The notes beneath the pieces were generated by a model. The model was not told where the DNA came from and made no database searches. It saw only the letters and a list, made by a program, of their open reading frames with translations. The translations under genes and the position numbers were made by a program. Of a stretch of DNA of 64,000 nucleotides, positions 1 through 12,400 are shown in pieces. The first letter of the stretch is position 1, and the number at the start of each line of letters is the position of its first letter. The stretch is from Anaspis maculata (taxonomy: Eukaryota; Arthropoda; Insecta; Coleoptera; Scraptiidae): positions 59,700,012 through 59,764,011 of the forward strand of contig OX421965.1 in NCBI GenBank assembly GCA_949128115.1, in the 5' to 3' direction.

Positions 1-1380
1 AATAAGCGCGAAAATGTGGTTCCTCAAATTCAATACCAGACCAGAAGAGATTGAAGCAGAAATGACATTTTTAAACAAAATGTGAATATACGAAGTCTGT
101 GCAAGAAGTGTTGAACCAAGATTGATGTTGACAATATGTGAAGTGAGGATAAGTATCAAAAAAGAGGAAGACAAGAAAAGCAGATATGCACAGAGGACGA
201 GAAAAGAGCAGTTGATGGGGGAAGAAGAAAATTAGTCAGGCGGAAAAAGATCTGCAGACGAGAGACAGTGAACATGAAAGTTTAGCTAACCTTACGCAAC
301 AGATATAGACACTAGACAGGCTTACAAGGCTTCGGGTTTAGTAAAGAATATAGTGTCGTAGGTACGAAACGAATCTACACAACAACAAAAAAAGCTTTTG
401 GGGAAACGTTCGGTATAGTATCCGCACTGATACAAATGAAAGAACTCACAATGCAGCAGACGCCATACAGAGGCCGACGCAGGTGGACGTCGCGACGCCT
501 CGGATAGGCAAAGTCGCCGTCCCCGATCCCGCTTACGTAAGAAGCCGGCAAAGTTTGAAAGTGCGGCTGGACATGATGGTGGTACAACGGCGGCCGCTGG
601 ATCGGCAGAGTGTGCACTTGAAGCGCGGACACGTAGCACAAGGGCCACATCTCGACTGCGCGCCGGTCTCTTCGGCGGTCGGCCTTGGTCCGTCCTTCGC
701 ACCCTGCCGGCCCGGGCCACACTTTAATTTCCGTATGCATTCCACAGGTCACGAGCATCGGCGCGGCGGATCTTCGGAGCGGGTTCACCACAGCCTCGAG
801 CCCGGCATTGTTTCTTGTTCTTTCTTCCACGCACACACCCGAGTCGCGACCCGAAAAATCCCCCCAAATCCTTGCACAGTCGAGGAGGAGGAGATCGAAG
901 AAGAGGAGAACCAAAGTGACCAAACTCCCCTTGCTCTGGCGGCGTATAATTGCATCGAGGAGCGGAGGTGTGCGTATGATGCCGGTGTGTGTGTGTATGT
1001 ATGTGTGCATTCCAAGCATTCGAGTTCTTTCCCGCGATTTTTCTCGCGGCCGCATTCTTCGGCGCTATGCTGAGCCTTCCAGAGATATGCACGCGGTCCA
1101 AATATCATCTTTGTTTAGTTGTTCACCACAACAATAATGAAAAATTCCAATCATTGTCGATTGGTTGGTACCACAAATGAGTTATTTCCCTCCTGAAGAA
1201 GCCAGAGACTTGTATAGATCATTTCGAATTTATCTGAGAAGTGACGAAATTGCTGTCATACTTTTTTTTTCGTCAGCGTACTTCCTTAGAGTTAGAGCGG
1301 AGAAAAACCTTCTAAAATTTCGACTTCCACTTTGAATTAGCAAAAGCTACTGCCAGACACTCTCTTTCCGTCAGACCACT

Positions 1381-1561
1381 ATCGTGCTGTGATCAAATGA
1401 ATTCCTAATTTAGGCGGGCTGTGAAATGTAAAACATACGTCTCATGAAGTCAAATTATAATGTTCTGACAGCGACGTTCAGCCGGATTCCAGTAGTTCCT
1501 CGACGTAAGTTTCTTCTGGCATAGCCTGCCTAAATTAGGAATTCATTAGATCACACACGAT
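1381..1561. repeat. short inverted-repeat element (MITE-like)
   Basis: The left arm begins ATCGTGCTGTGATCA and continues through GAATTCCTAATTTAGGC. The right arm is its inverse, ending GATCACACACGAT. The spacer is about 90 bp. There is no coding capacity. Confidence 0.6.
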
Positions 1562-4500
1562 AAGTACAATAATTATGGAAAATCTCGTGATATTTCGACT
1601 TCAACTATATAAAGGCGAAAATTAGTGCCTAACACCAGATTCTCTGCATTCCGTCGTCCTTTGAATCAAAGGTTTATTACTCTTGATGGGTTCAGAATGC
1701 AAAGAAAAGAACAGCTGCATGATAGCCGAATCGTAGAAGATACACTTTTCGACTGGCACGATTTGTCTTACACCAGCTTTTCAAGTGCCTTTCGTCCTAT
1801 ACCAGAGGCTGCATAATAGACGCTCTATTGTGCCAAATCTAAACATCTTTCGTACGGATCGCTGACAGGTCCAAAACAGTGTGCCACGGCATCGGGAATA
1901 AAGGATCTGGCTCAGGTGTGCGTACACTATACTACGACCATAAAATGTGTGGAAGAAAGCTCAGAAATTCCAACCGAAATTCCAGAACGTATTGTGTGCC
2001 GCCCAGCAGCGGAGTATATATCCTTTGGTATTTTGACACACGATATTTTTGAAGAACGCCATTCTTCGTACCAACGGGTGGGAGAGGAGACTCTGCTCTG
2101 GGGCCCGCGATGCTGATGATGATGGGTGGTGTGGTAGGGGGAGGTCAGCGTGAGGAGGCTCGTGCCATGCTTCAGGAATGTCGAGGTTGCTCGGACGAAA
2201 ACAAAACAAAATAAAAAAATAAACGGTGTGTTGTAGTCGATTTTTTTCGCCCCGCGGCGTCCGCTCGAACGCGTTATCCAAGAATAATCATCTTTCGTTC
2301 GGTTTTTTTGTCATTCCTGCGGCAGGACCGGACCCGGTGACCGCAAAGTCGAACCAGGACCCGAATCACGCGGCGACACCGAGATAAACAACAACGTTTT
2401 TTGTTTTGTTCCGTGTGTCTGTGAACAGACCTAGTAGACATTCCAAGATTATTGAGCCCTGGGAGTTGGGAACAGATGGTTTCGTTCTTTCAAAAGAAAG
2501 AATTTTTTGTAAGCTTCAGAGCCCTTGAGAGGGGAGATAGGACACTGGCAATACAAAATACAAGAGTTCTCTATGAGGAACCAATATCGCCTGAGCTATG
2601 ATGTTACGACTGGGTCGGATGAAGCTTTTGGTGCGGGTTACACTGGATCCGGGCCTGAACGGCCGGATCGTCCTGGCAAGTCCTGGGGGGCTCTGCGGGG
2701 GGCTGGGGGGCGAAGGGGCACGGCGCGCGTTGCAGCGGCTACCTGTGTTACGCCGCACGATCCCAGCAGGCCACTGCATTCCACCGATCTCCGGCGAACA
2801 TCCACGAAGGCGCATTCTTTCCGCCTGAGATGCTCCCGCAAGCACCACACAGCAGATCAACAGGTTGTTTTGTGTTTTATCACCGGCCAACTACAATGGA
2901 CCGCGCTATGTTGAGTTACGTAATAATGTGGGTAATTCGGGCGGCACACAATATAATGCGCTACTACCTACTATAATAATGCCTAGACCAAGGAATTCCG
3001 AAAGATACCAGGAATTTAATGACGCCCGGAGATGAAGGCACCTCTACCGAGAAACTCCGAGTCAGTGGCGTGCTGACGGAACCCCATTATGCCGGCATAT
3101 TTTGGATGCTTACGCACAAGAATTTCAACAACCGACAGGAAGATATGATGAGAAAGTTGAGGGTACTTCCAACGTAGATATAGCGTTACTGCCAGAGGAA
3201 GGAAGCGTTCTTCATACTTTCGACGTTCGGATATCACTCGAAGAATTCATACCATTAACATTACTAATTGAAGAATGCATGGCGATATCCTCCAGGAACT
3301 GGACTCAAGTGTTGGATTTCACTGTATTTTCAACCAAACATGGTCACCGATCATAGGACTGAACTTAATAAACTGCCTTTTCTCGGTCAGATTCTACTAT
3401 ATGATGTCGTATCAAAAACGATCATACAGGAGAATATTTACTCAGCCGTGCTTAAGACATCTGAAAGATGCAAGGAAATAATAGGTAACTGAACTGTTTG
3501 GTTTACTAGAAGTTTAGCATAAGTACCTATACTTCCTCAATTATCCCTAGACAGGTAACCGAGGACCACATTTTGTCTTTACAAAATGTGTAGGTAATGC
3601 CTAGCTATTATCCATTCCAAACTTGAAAAAAACACAGTGGCCAATGATATATTTTCTTCAAGTTGGATAATCTGATAAGTTGATAGAATGGAAAAGTCAA
3701 GATGATATTAGTCAAAATAGTCAAAGTGATGTTTGCTCTGCTAGATTGCCGTTTTAATTCAATTGTTGGGTCGGATTTTGACACTGACGCATTATTCTCA
3801 TTTTGTTTTGTTTTGAAAATGCCGTTAGGCAAGTTATTTCGATAGTGAGAATAAGTGTTGAGAGCTGCAATATGAAGAATATGCAGTAAAAAAAATAACC
3901 GAGGAGGGCACAGGTCTAGCGGCGGGGTGTGATTTCGTAGCAAGTGATCCCGCGACCTGAGCTCGTCGCACCCTGGAAGAACTAGGTATGTTAATCCCAT
4001 CTCTGTTCCAGGATCATGATCTGTGACCCTGGCCGTAAGAAAGCGGCTGAGGTCAGTGAGCAAACCTGCGACCTGCCGGCGACGCATCCCCAGCATGACA
4101 ATTTGACAACACCAGCGTAGTTCAAGAGAAGGTTTCATGTCATATGGACACAAATTTGAACATAACCTTCTTTGTATCAAGATGACATTAACCATCAAAA
4201 ATCAGGGACATTAACAAAATTCAAATTTTTCATGGAAAGCTGTGGTTTTTTTGAGCTTGGAGTAGGTAACTGGGACGTATTGCAAGTACATTGTGGTACT
4301 ATTTCAGGAAAATAACTAAAACCGTCAAGTAGGCCTCTGTGGTAGACAAGAGTCCTCGTCGACAGGCCAACTTGGGAAGTACTTTTGCGCTCATGAGATT
4401 CGTTCGACGAAAGTCAAACTCAAGTGCAAGGTGGACCTCAAGTCCTCGAGCAACGATTACGAATACCGACATCAGTGTAAAAGTAAGTCAGAGGCAATTA

Positions 4501-6481
4501 CAGGGACGCATAAGCATTCCCAAAGACCTTCAAACCTCACGATTAAATACTCATATCGTTCATGTATAGCAAATAATAAATTGACCATTGATACTGATGC
4601 CCTGGCCGATCTAGAATAGTTTCCATTCTTCTGATGGTTTGGTGTCATGCTATGGGGGCCGTCCTCAAAGGAGTGACTTACGATTATGGGCTCCAAAGGC
4701 CGATAAATCTTGTTTGCCAAACTGATAAAACCCCGACTTCCTATTTGCATTTTCGTGTCAAACGCAAATTTCGATTACACCACTGACTTTTACGAGATAT
4801 CGTAGAATTTATCCGGAATTTATGGATAGTGTGTTTTGTGTAGTTGCCAAAGTAATTTTCCCATAAACTCGCGCACTGACGTAAATAATTCCCTCGATGT
4901 CTTTTACTGCGCGCTGCTTGCCTCTAGAATATTTTCGAAATAAAAACTATGTGTGTCCCCCTCATGCACTCAACATTTTTCCCAACTTATAATGCGAGAG
5001 TTGCACATACACACACAAACATACAGTTGAATAATACCGCGATTGTATTACTGCTTACTTGCTGCTGTTCGCTTGTTGATTGGCGATAAAAGCGAGCTCA
5101 TTTGAATTTAATTATTTATTATTTTATATACTTATGAGCACTTTCTAACCATTGTAATAACGTCATGACACGGCTATCACTGGGTACCTACTCGATAAAA
5201 TGTTGTGTGTGCGTGTGCATGTGGATTTTATAAATGCGCATACCGATGTTATTAATCAATAACTTTAATGCTATATACTTCTCTGTACTCCAATTTCACA
5301 TCGCGAGGATATGCACCACACGGCTGTTGTTGAACCTGTATTTGTGTGTGGAGAGAGACGTCGTTAATTGAAAGAAATTGTCGCAGTATTTTTCTTCGCT
5401 CATGAATCTATGCAGTTCATATCGTTATAAATAAACGCGGTTGACGTTATGTTGGTCTGCGATTAAAGTTTTTAATCGCCGTCGTAAACTCGGTCGATAG
5501 ACTGCTGTTGGAGGTTTTACAATTCCACCAAGAAAGTGATGGACAGGTGCAAGTTTCAGGTCTAAGGTCGTAAAGAAAACACAGCAGGGGGTTGGGTGCG
5601 CTTTTGCCGTTTTGAAGAAGCAGAGTTTCACCCGTATCGAACGAGAGTGCTTGGCAGAAACTTTTGCATTGAGAAAATTTCGAAGCCGGCCTGGACTGGC
5701 GCGTAGCAGGACTTCGCCAGATGGCCTTTTTCGTGCACCCCTTCCATAGTGAAGTAAAAGAAAATCCAATTCTGCTTAGAATTCAACAGGGCAATACGAG
5801 TGGAACATAAGGATTTCAGCTCAAAAGCTGAAGTAAAATAAGAGGCGAAAATGACCTTCGGTGTGACCACAGTGGCATTAATGTCCGTCGGGGATCGCAT
5901 GTGAGTCGCTTCGGTCTCCCTGCACGGCAGCAGATGGAAAGAAGAAAATCGAGGTCCGTTAATAATTGAGTTTTGGCCCGGCCGCGTGGAATTCGGTAGT
6001 AAAGTGATCCGTTCGAACATTACAGTTTGTCACGCAGCGTGCGGCTATTAAAATAACTTCTCCGAGAGCCGCGAGAGTAAAAAGGAAGGACGTAAAGATC
6101 GGGGCAGCAGCAGAAGACCCGTTTTGTAATGACAAGAACGACGTCTCGTTCTCGATTCATTGCCATCATTATACAGACGAGCCCGAATTTTGTGAGCTCC
6201 CGAATTTTAAAGAGGACCTAACGGTGAACGGGTTACGGTCCGACCGATCGTCGGCCATCATCATCATCATATCATGGTCGTCGTCATCACCATGGTCGTA
6301 TGGTCTCGACTCATAAATAATTCCGCAATGCTCGTTTGCCGATACGTATCTATCGCCGGGTTCCCATCAGCATATGCGGAGGAATTTCAGAGAGGAGAGG
6401 ACGAAAACCGAGGAATATGCTCGCGGTGCGGCCCCCGAAACAGGCCGCCGTCTTTGACGACCATCATCAGCGCCAGCGGCC

Positions 6482-6500
6482 GCATTCCACCGGCATTCCT
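6482..6500 (+). promoter_or_regulatory. paired TEAD/Scalloped-type sites
   Basis: GCATTCCA (6482-6489) and GCATTCCT (6493-6500) lie in tandem with start-to-start spacing of 11 bp, about one helical turn. A further CATTCCA lies at about 6620. They sit in a CpG-rich island inside a kibra intron. CATTCC(A/T) is the M-CAT site bound by TEAD factors (Scalloped in flies). Function is inferred. Confidence 0.5.
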
Positions 6501-6843
6501 GGTGCGAAGATGGGCCCAGGGGCGGAGGCTCATCCGTTGGTAATGTGCAGGGAACCGTGTCCCTTTCAAAACGCTTGCTCTGGGAAAATTGGTCGCTGGA
6601 TACTCACGAATCGGAGGTTCCCATTCCACAGCTGTTAAACCTCAGTTTCATCGATTTCTCAAAGTCCTCGAGTTTTAACTAATTCCTTTTTTACATCCAA
6701 GAGTTTCTACACTGAACAGTATTTAACGGGCAGTGGCACCTGCTATTTCCCCCAGCGAAATGTTATAACCGGCATGGCTCAAAAAGTAGAGAATTGGAAT
6801 TTGTTCATGTTATCTTCAACAGGATGACATATAAACGTTATTA

Positions 6844-8362
6844 AACTACGCAACACTGAATACGACACATCAAAAGATTTGCCCCTTTTCAGATTGGGAT
6901 AACTCCTCATTGTTTTGGATGATCTGGAATCTATTTTTGCCGTTGCTTAGCCCAATCTTCTCATAATCCATACTTTTGAATAAGAACTCAATGCAACTTG
7001 AGTGAAGTTTATACAGGGTGACATGTTAAGCGATGCAAAATTGCCAGGGGTTCAACATGCTCCAATTTGAGGAAATTTCCTTTTTTCTGGATTCTAGCAT
7101 TGGAGGCATAAAAGATAACTTCATAACTCGCCGCGTTACTCGATTTATTACCCTAGCCTCGTTATTTCCAGAGTGGTATAAAAAAAAACAACCAATTTCT
7201 TGGTTTTTCGGCGATAGCATTTTTTATTCTCGACCGATTTTCAAAATCCAAGGCTCAAATTGAAGCTGAAACCAAGTAAGAAGATCCCATAGTCAGAATC
7301 GACTAGAAACAAACACTGAAAATGTTTGGTTCCATCAAGAGTGACCCGACGTTTCAGCGGTCCCGGAATCTGGCTTGGGATGAGAATAACCTGATAATGA
7401 AGTAATGAACCTTGGCCTTGAGCGAAGCATTCATTCTGAACTGTTGAGAGCTTGAATGAGACAAGAACTGTTGATAAAGAAACAAAAGTACAACTGCACG
7501 TTATCTAGGGAAAATCATCTTACTTGCTCGTATGAAATAGCCTGTAGCTAACGTTACGAGAATGCATCGCTAACCTGCAGCTTTTGTTACCAACGTTACA
7601 GAAATTACAACAGACAGAATATCTCCGTTACGTTAGTTATATCCAAGCGATTTCATACGAGCAAGAAAGATTATTCTGCCTTGATAACATGCGGTAGTAA
7701 TTTTGTCCCTTTACCAACAGTTTTTGTTTCATTTAATCTCTTAACATCGGAAAATGTTCAGAATGAATGCTTCGCTCAAGGGCAAGGTTGATTATCAGTT
7801 CATTTTTATCCCAACCCAGATTCCGAAAGCGATGAAACATCGAGTCACTCTTGAGAGAACAGTACATTTCCAATGTTTGTGTGCAGTCAATTCTGATTAT
7901 GGGATCTTCTTACTTGAGGTTTCAGCTTCAATTTTTTGAGCCCTGGATTTTGAAAATCGGTCAAGAATAAAAAATGATGTCACCGAAAAACCAAGTAAAC
8001 GGTTTTTTTTTTACACACCACCCTGTAAATAAAGAGGTTAGGGGAATAATTTGAGTAACGTGGCGAGGTATGAAGTTATATTTCATGCCTTCAATGTTAG
8101 AATCAAGAAAAAGGGGAATTTCTTCAAATGGGAGCATGCTGAACGCCTGGCAGTTTTACACCGCTATACCTACATGTTACCCTGTATAAAATTCACTCAA
8201 GTTGCATCGAGTTTCATATTCACGGTTATGGATTATCAGAACATTGGCATTGGACTGATCAACGGCACAAACAGATTCCAAATCGTTCGGAACGATCAGG
8301 AGTTATCCCAATTTGAAAAGGGTGCAAAATTTTCGGTGTGTCGTATTCATTGTTGCGTAGTT
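6844..8362. mobile_element. 1.5-kb palindromic (foldback) element
   Basis: The outer ends read AACTACGCAAC on the left and GTTGCGTAGTT on the right. Two arms of about 730 bp are inverse copies with scattered mismatches, around a short centre near 7600. Each arm carries a TATACAGGGT block (left near 7013, right near 8182), the motif that terminates several other palindromes in the window. The open frames in it are short and look accidental. It lies in kibra intron 3. Confidence 0.8.
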
Positions 8363-9047
8363 CAGTTACTGAGAAACAGAGGAACACTGTCTTTCCCTTG
8401 TTCTTTTCAATTTGAAAAAAAAAAGGCAAAGGCCGATGAAGAATATTTAATGAATGATCGGTTGGCTACACAGTTTACTGAACTTTTGTTATCACTCGAA
8501 CAGCATTGACCAGAAGCAATCAGTGTAATCTCTAGTTGGTGCTTGATGGAACTGGGTCCCAAGCGTATCAAAATGAGTTTAGACTCTCCACGAAACGTGT
8601 TTCTGGCATGGCAATCATCGCATTGGAACGATTGGCAAAGATTTCATTCAGCGACGATGACAGCAAGAGCAAGACAACTAGGTTGGGTTTGCATTCGGAT
8701 GCACCCAATTGTTGTTGGTCAATCAGCGACCAGTTTGTATTGCAACAACTGACGAATTCATAAATACTAGGTAGGTGTTCATACTGACGTTAGGAACGCT
8801 CCGGAGATAAATCAATGGAGGCAATCTACGGACATAATGGGTCATAACGGCGGTAATTTTGTTGTGTGGCTACTGTGTGCATGTGTAGAGATAGATGTGC
8901 CCACGTTGGAATGCCATTGTCATTCAAATTGGTGTGACGACTATAATATGATGGAATCGAGCACGGCAACCGCGAGCAAGCTGGTGGGTGAGGGTCAATA
9001 CCAAAACCGTCCCATCAAACATAAAGAACGCGAGTATAGAGCGACGA

Positions 9048-9071
9048 ACAACAACAACAACAACAACCGCA
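9048..9071 (+). repeat. AAC trinucleotide microsatellite
   Basis: A run of AAC/ACA units in otherwise unique sequence, just right of kibra exon 3. Confidence 0.7.
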
Positions 9072-9356
9072 GTAATAATCAAAGAGCTGGAGCTCGGAGG
9101 CTATGGAGCCCGGTGAGCTCTCTTTGAAATCCACGGCCACATTCCACACGGCATATATGTATGTGAGCGCGCGATGCACGGTCGGCTGCACCTCCAGAAT
9201 GCATCAGATAATCCATATATTGTCCTGAGAAGTGGACGTCAAAATGAGCTTCCATCCGTGCTCAGGAACGCGAGACGTGCAGAGAGCTAACTACCGACCG
9301 CGTTACTATCCCATCAATCCCGTGGCAGGGGACGCTAATGACCGGCGATAACTCAC

Positions 9357-9451
9357 CTCCAGGACATCCTGGGCGTTTTGCAGGTAATCCCGGAGCATGG
9401 CCTCCTGGACGGCCCGCCATTCCTGCCTCGGGTCCTCCAGCTGCGTGGATT
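9357..9451 (-). CDS. kibra: kibra exon 3 (end of WW2 and start of the helical region)
   Basis: The acceptor is TTTCCAG before 9451 and the donor GTGAGT follows 9357 (minus strand). With the leftover C of exon 2 it gives 32 codons: [24 protein letters not shown], then QNAQDVLE. The [11 protein letters not shown] segment is very close to fly Kibra. The exon ends in phase 0, where the protein would continue into its first coiled coil. No matching next exon was seen between 1 and 9356, so intron 3 is at least 9.3 kb. Confidence 0.93.
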
Positions 9452-12400
9452 CTGGAAATTGGAGATCGGAGATTAGAAGGAGAAAAATACCACATTAAAG
9501 CAGCGTGATACCGCGCACGAATTAGCCGTGGAATCCGACTTTCAGCATTCCACGGTATTTGTGTACCGTACATTAGGACGTGTTATTAAATGCGGGTATG
9601 CGGCTGGTGAGTATAACGTCCTCACCAGGTCGGTATATTCTTATGTACCTACTACACCTACGAAGTATAAGTTAGTTTCGCCTTGGACTGTTAATTATAT
9701 TCCATAGACTGGTGTCTATGTGCAGACCAGCGGATGATGTTGGCTGGCACAGAAGACTCGGCGATTGAAAAGCAAGTGGCATTTTTCAAGAGCAATATGT
9801 TTGGTCATTAAAGTAAAGTATGCAGAACAAGTCACACAACTTTGATTTAAGTTATTCTGAATTATTATTAGACCGGTGAGGCATTTCTATACACGCTTTG
9901 TAAGGGCAAAAGCAGAGAGTAGATTATTGAAAGACATATAATCTTGTTCGGTGAGTACTGAGCAGTATACTGCTGACCTCAGATCGGTCGTTCAAACGAA
10001 CTAAGCCAAAATTGTTGAACCAACAATGAATCACCTTACCTAGTGACTCAATTAGTGAAGTTCACTGAAACCTTCTACTGTATCTACCAATTGCCTTTTG
10101 ATGCCACCCAACCTTCCCTCTCCAATAAGCGTGACGCCCTCTGGCGTGCGATGGTGAACCACTCAATGAAAATTTGGTGCCTAATTACTTTCATCGTCAT
10201 AAACGAAACCAAAATTCGAGTACAAAGTTGGCACGACTAATTAGAAAACCAAATTGTCAAAAAAGTTTAGCAGGGCAGCGAAAGCATACTTTCGTCTTTT
10301 TATGTGCTCGTGAAGGAAAAGTGAAAATTTCGCAATGCGCATTTTACCAGTGTTTCTGATCGGCAAAGAAAAATCCAAGACCATCATACATTGTGCATTT
10401 AGTTTCGAAAGATATGGCAAACTACGTGTAAAGAAAAATAATAGGACAACAAGCAAATCGACTTGGATAACTCGACTCGGACCTGGTTAGGTTTAAAATC
10501 AAAATTGAAAAATCACTCATCAAGCTACACGTCTCGCGGCACTTTGCCGAATGCATAAATTTTCCAGACAGATAATAGAAGTTTGCGTCATTAGGCATGA
10601 AAGTGAATCTTTGCAGGATGAGTGGCATGCTCCGAAACAAGCGTTGGCGAGTCCTGAAAGCCTGCGAATACTCAAAACATGTGACGTTTCACCCGCAACT
10701 GCATAGAATCAAAACAATGCGAGTATACCTATATCCCGTTCACTTTTTATTTTCAGTAGAATGACTTTTTGAAGTGAAAATAAATTGACAAGCTGGAGCG
10801 CTGGAAGAATACGACTAATGGCATCTGATAGTTTCGCTCTGAAACTTTGCAGGTGCCATCAGCCGTATAGCCGCAGAGCCTCCGCTTGTCACTTTATTTT
10901 TTTCAAAAAGACATGATGGGAAAAATTGGGCAATGTCATGTAGACATTAACTGAGTATTCCCAAAACCAAGGTAAAGGCCCAATTGAGTCCTGTGAAAAT
11001 TTCATCGGCCTAGACAGGAAAAGTTTTAGTTTCCTACCCCAAGAGACGCCTGTGGAATATTCATTACCTGACAGCTATAGGTTAAAGTAATTTTCTTGAC
11101 ACTGACATTACTAGTGACAAAGTGTTGGATGACAATCATCAACATTCAAATCATAGAATTCTAATTGTTACAAAAATTTTACTGCGTTCATTACAATCTG
11201 GATTCAATCGCCTGTTCTCACCAATAATTGCTTCAAGTCTATTTCCATTTTCCGAATGTTTCAACCATTGCAGCCCCTAGTGCTAGCTTCATTGAGATAT
11301 AAACCCACGGTGTATCTTCATAATGCGTCTGTACCTAAACTGATTAAGAAAATCCTGACTTCAGAAAAAAGTATCGTATTTATACACATGCATCAGATAA
11401 TTTTATTGCATACGTATACACGGTGAACGTGAAATAGAAGGCTTTTAATTATGACAATGGAGACATGATGCGAAGAACTTGAACTCCACAGTCCAATGCC
11501 TACACCTTAAAAGCTTAGGTATAATAGCACGACGTCATCTCTCTTCAGTCTTCGAATATAAAAGGTTTGTTGTGCAATAATTAATGGAATAAACGGTTTT
11601 TTTTCCTTCCAATGATTTTATGCGAAAATATGCATGGAATGCCGACTGTTTTTTTGCAAGGTTTTAAATCGTTAACAAATTCTCGACGACTGCCAGCCTT
11701 GAACGAGATTTGAACTATGGTTATGTGAATTACCTTAAGTATTTTAAATCGGGTACCTTATTATTTTAATCAAACTACTACTAGGTACTACCTATACAAT
11801 AAATTATTTTCAAGTGCCATATGCCATATGCACGAAATGAGAATAGGTACCCACCTACCTTGATTTTTTTTCTGGGATAATTCGGTAAAGTACTTGTATT
11901 TGCTGAAAAAATCCGAAGTATTACGTTCTCGTAGTAGGCTAATAGGCAATTATTTCTAGGCAAAGGTTTATCACCGAGTTTATCACCATTTGGAGTGTGG
12001 AATTGAACTGCTGCAGGGTTTTCCGAAAATTTTGATCTGACTCTGGAACTGGCGGAATTCACGAGTTGGGCGTATATTCTATTCCACGGAGGTGGATTAT
12101 CGTAATTATTGTTATTTGTATCGCATCGGAATGGATCTGCATTCTGCACAAGGCATTCGATAATAATTATTAGCATTCCATGTTCATCTCATCATCTCCG
12201 CCCGCTTGATTATTGAGAGGATGATGTTCGCGAGACGCATGGAGATTCTTGATCGTTAAATCTTCTAATGATACTTCTGCCCACAATAGCACTGTTAGTA
12301 GTTGTCAGTTCCTCTTCCTCATTAACAACTGAAAATCGATTTTCAGGGTCTTGAGCAGAATTTCTAAACAGCACAGGTCACATCGTTGAGGAGCTACAGC

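Larger units (their letters stand above)
1..9356. other. kibra intron 3 (rightmost 9.3 kb in window), non-coding
   Basis: No convincing host exon was found here on either strand. It holds GC-richer unique islands (about 460-1080, 2640-2860, 5860-6560), each with at least one GCATTCCA site, and a large palindromic element (6844-8362). There is also a short inverted repeat (1381-1561) and ordinary AT-rich sequence. Long open frames at 483-1073 and 3608-4198 lack recognisable domains. Confidence 0.6.

Noticed and set aside
483..1073. Plus-strand open frame of 196 codons in a GC-rich island
   Set aside because: Overlapping open frames of similar length occur on both strands, as expected for GC-rich sequence. 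No domain, no splice context, low-complexity tail.
3608..4198. Minus-strand open frame of 196 codons (GMRRRQVAGLLTDLSRFLTA region)
   Set aside because: The middle part reads somewhat like a retroelement tail, but I could not match it to a family. The ends are AT-rich and not protein-like, so it was not listed as a gene.
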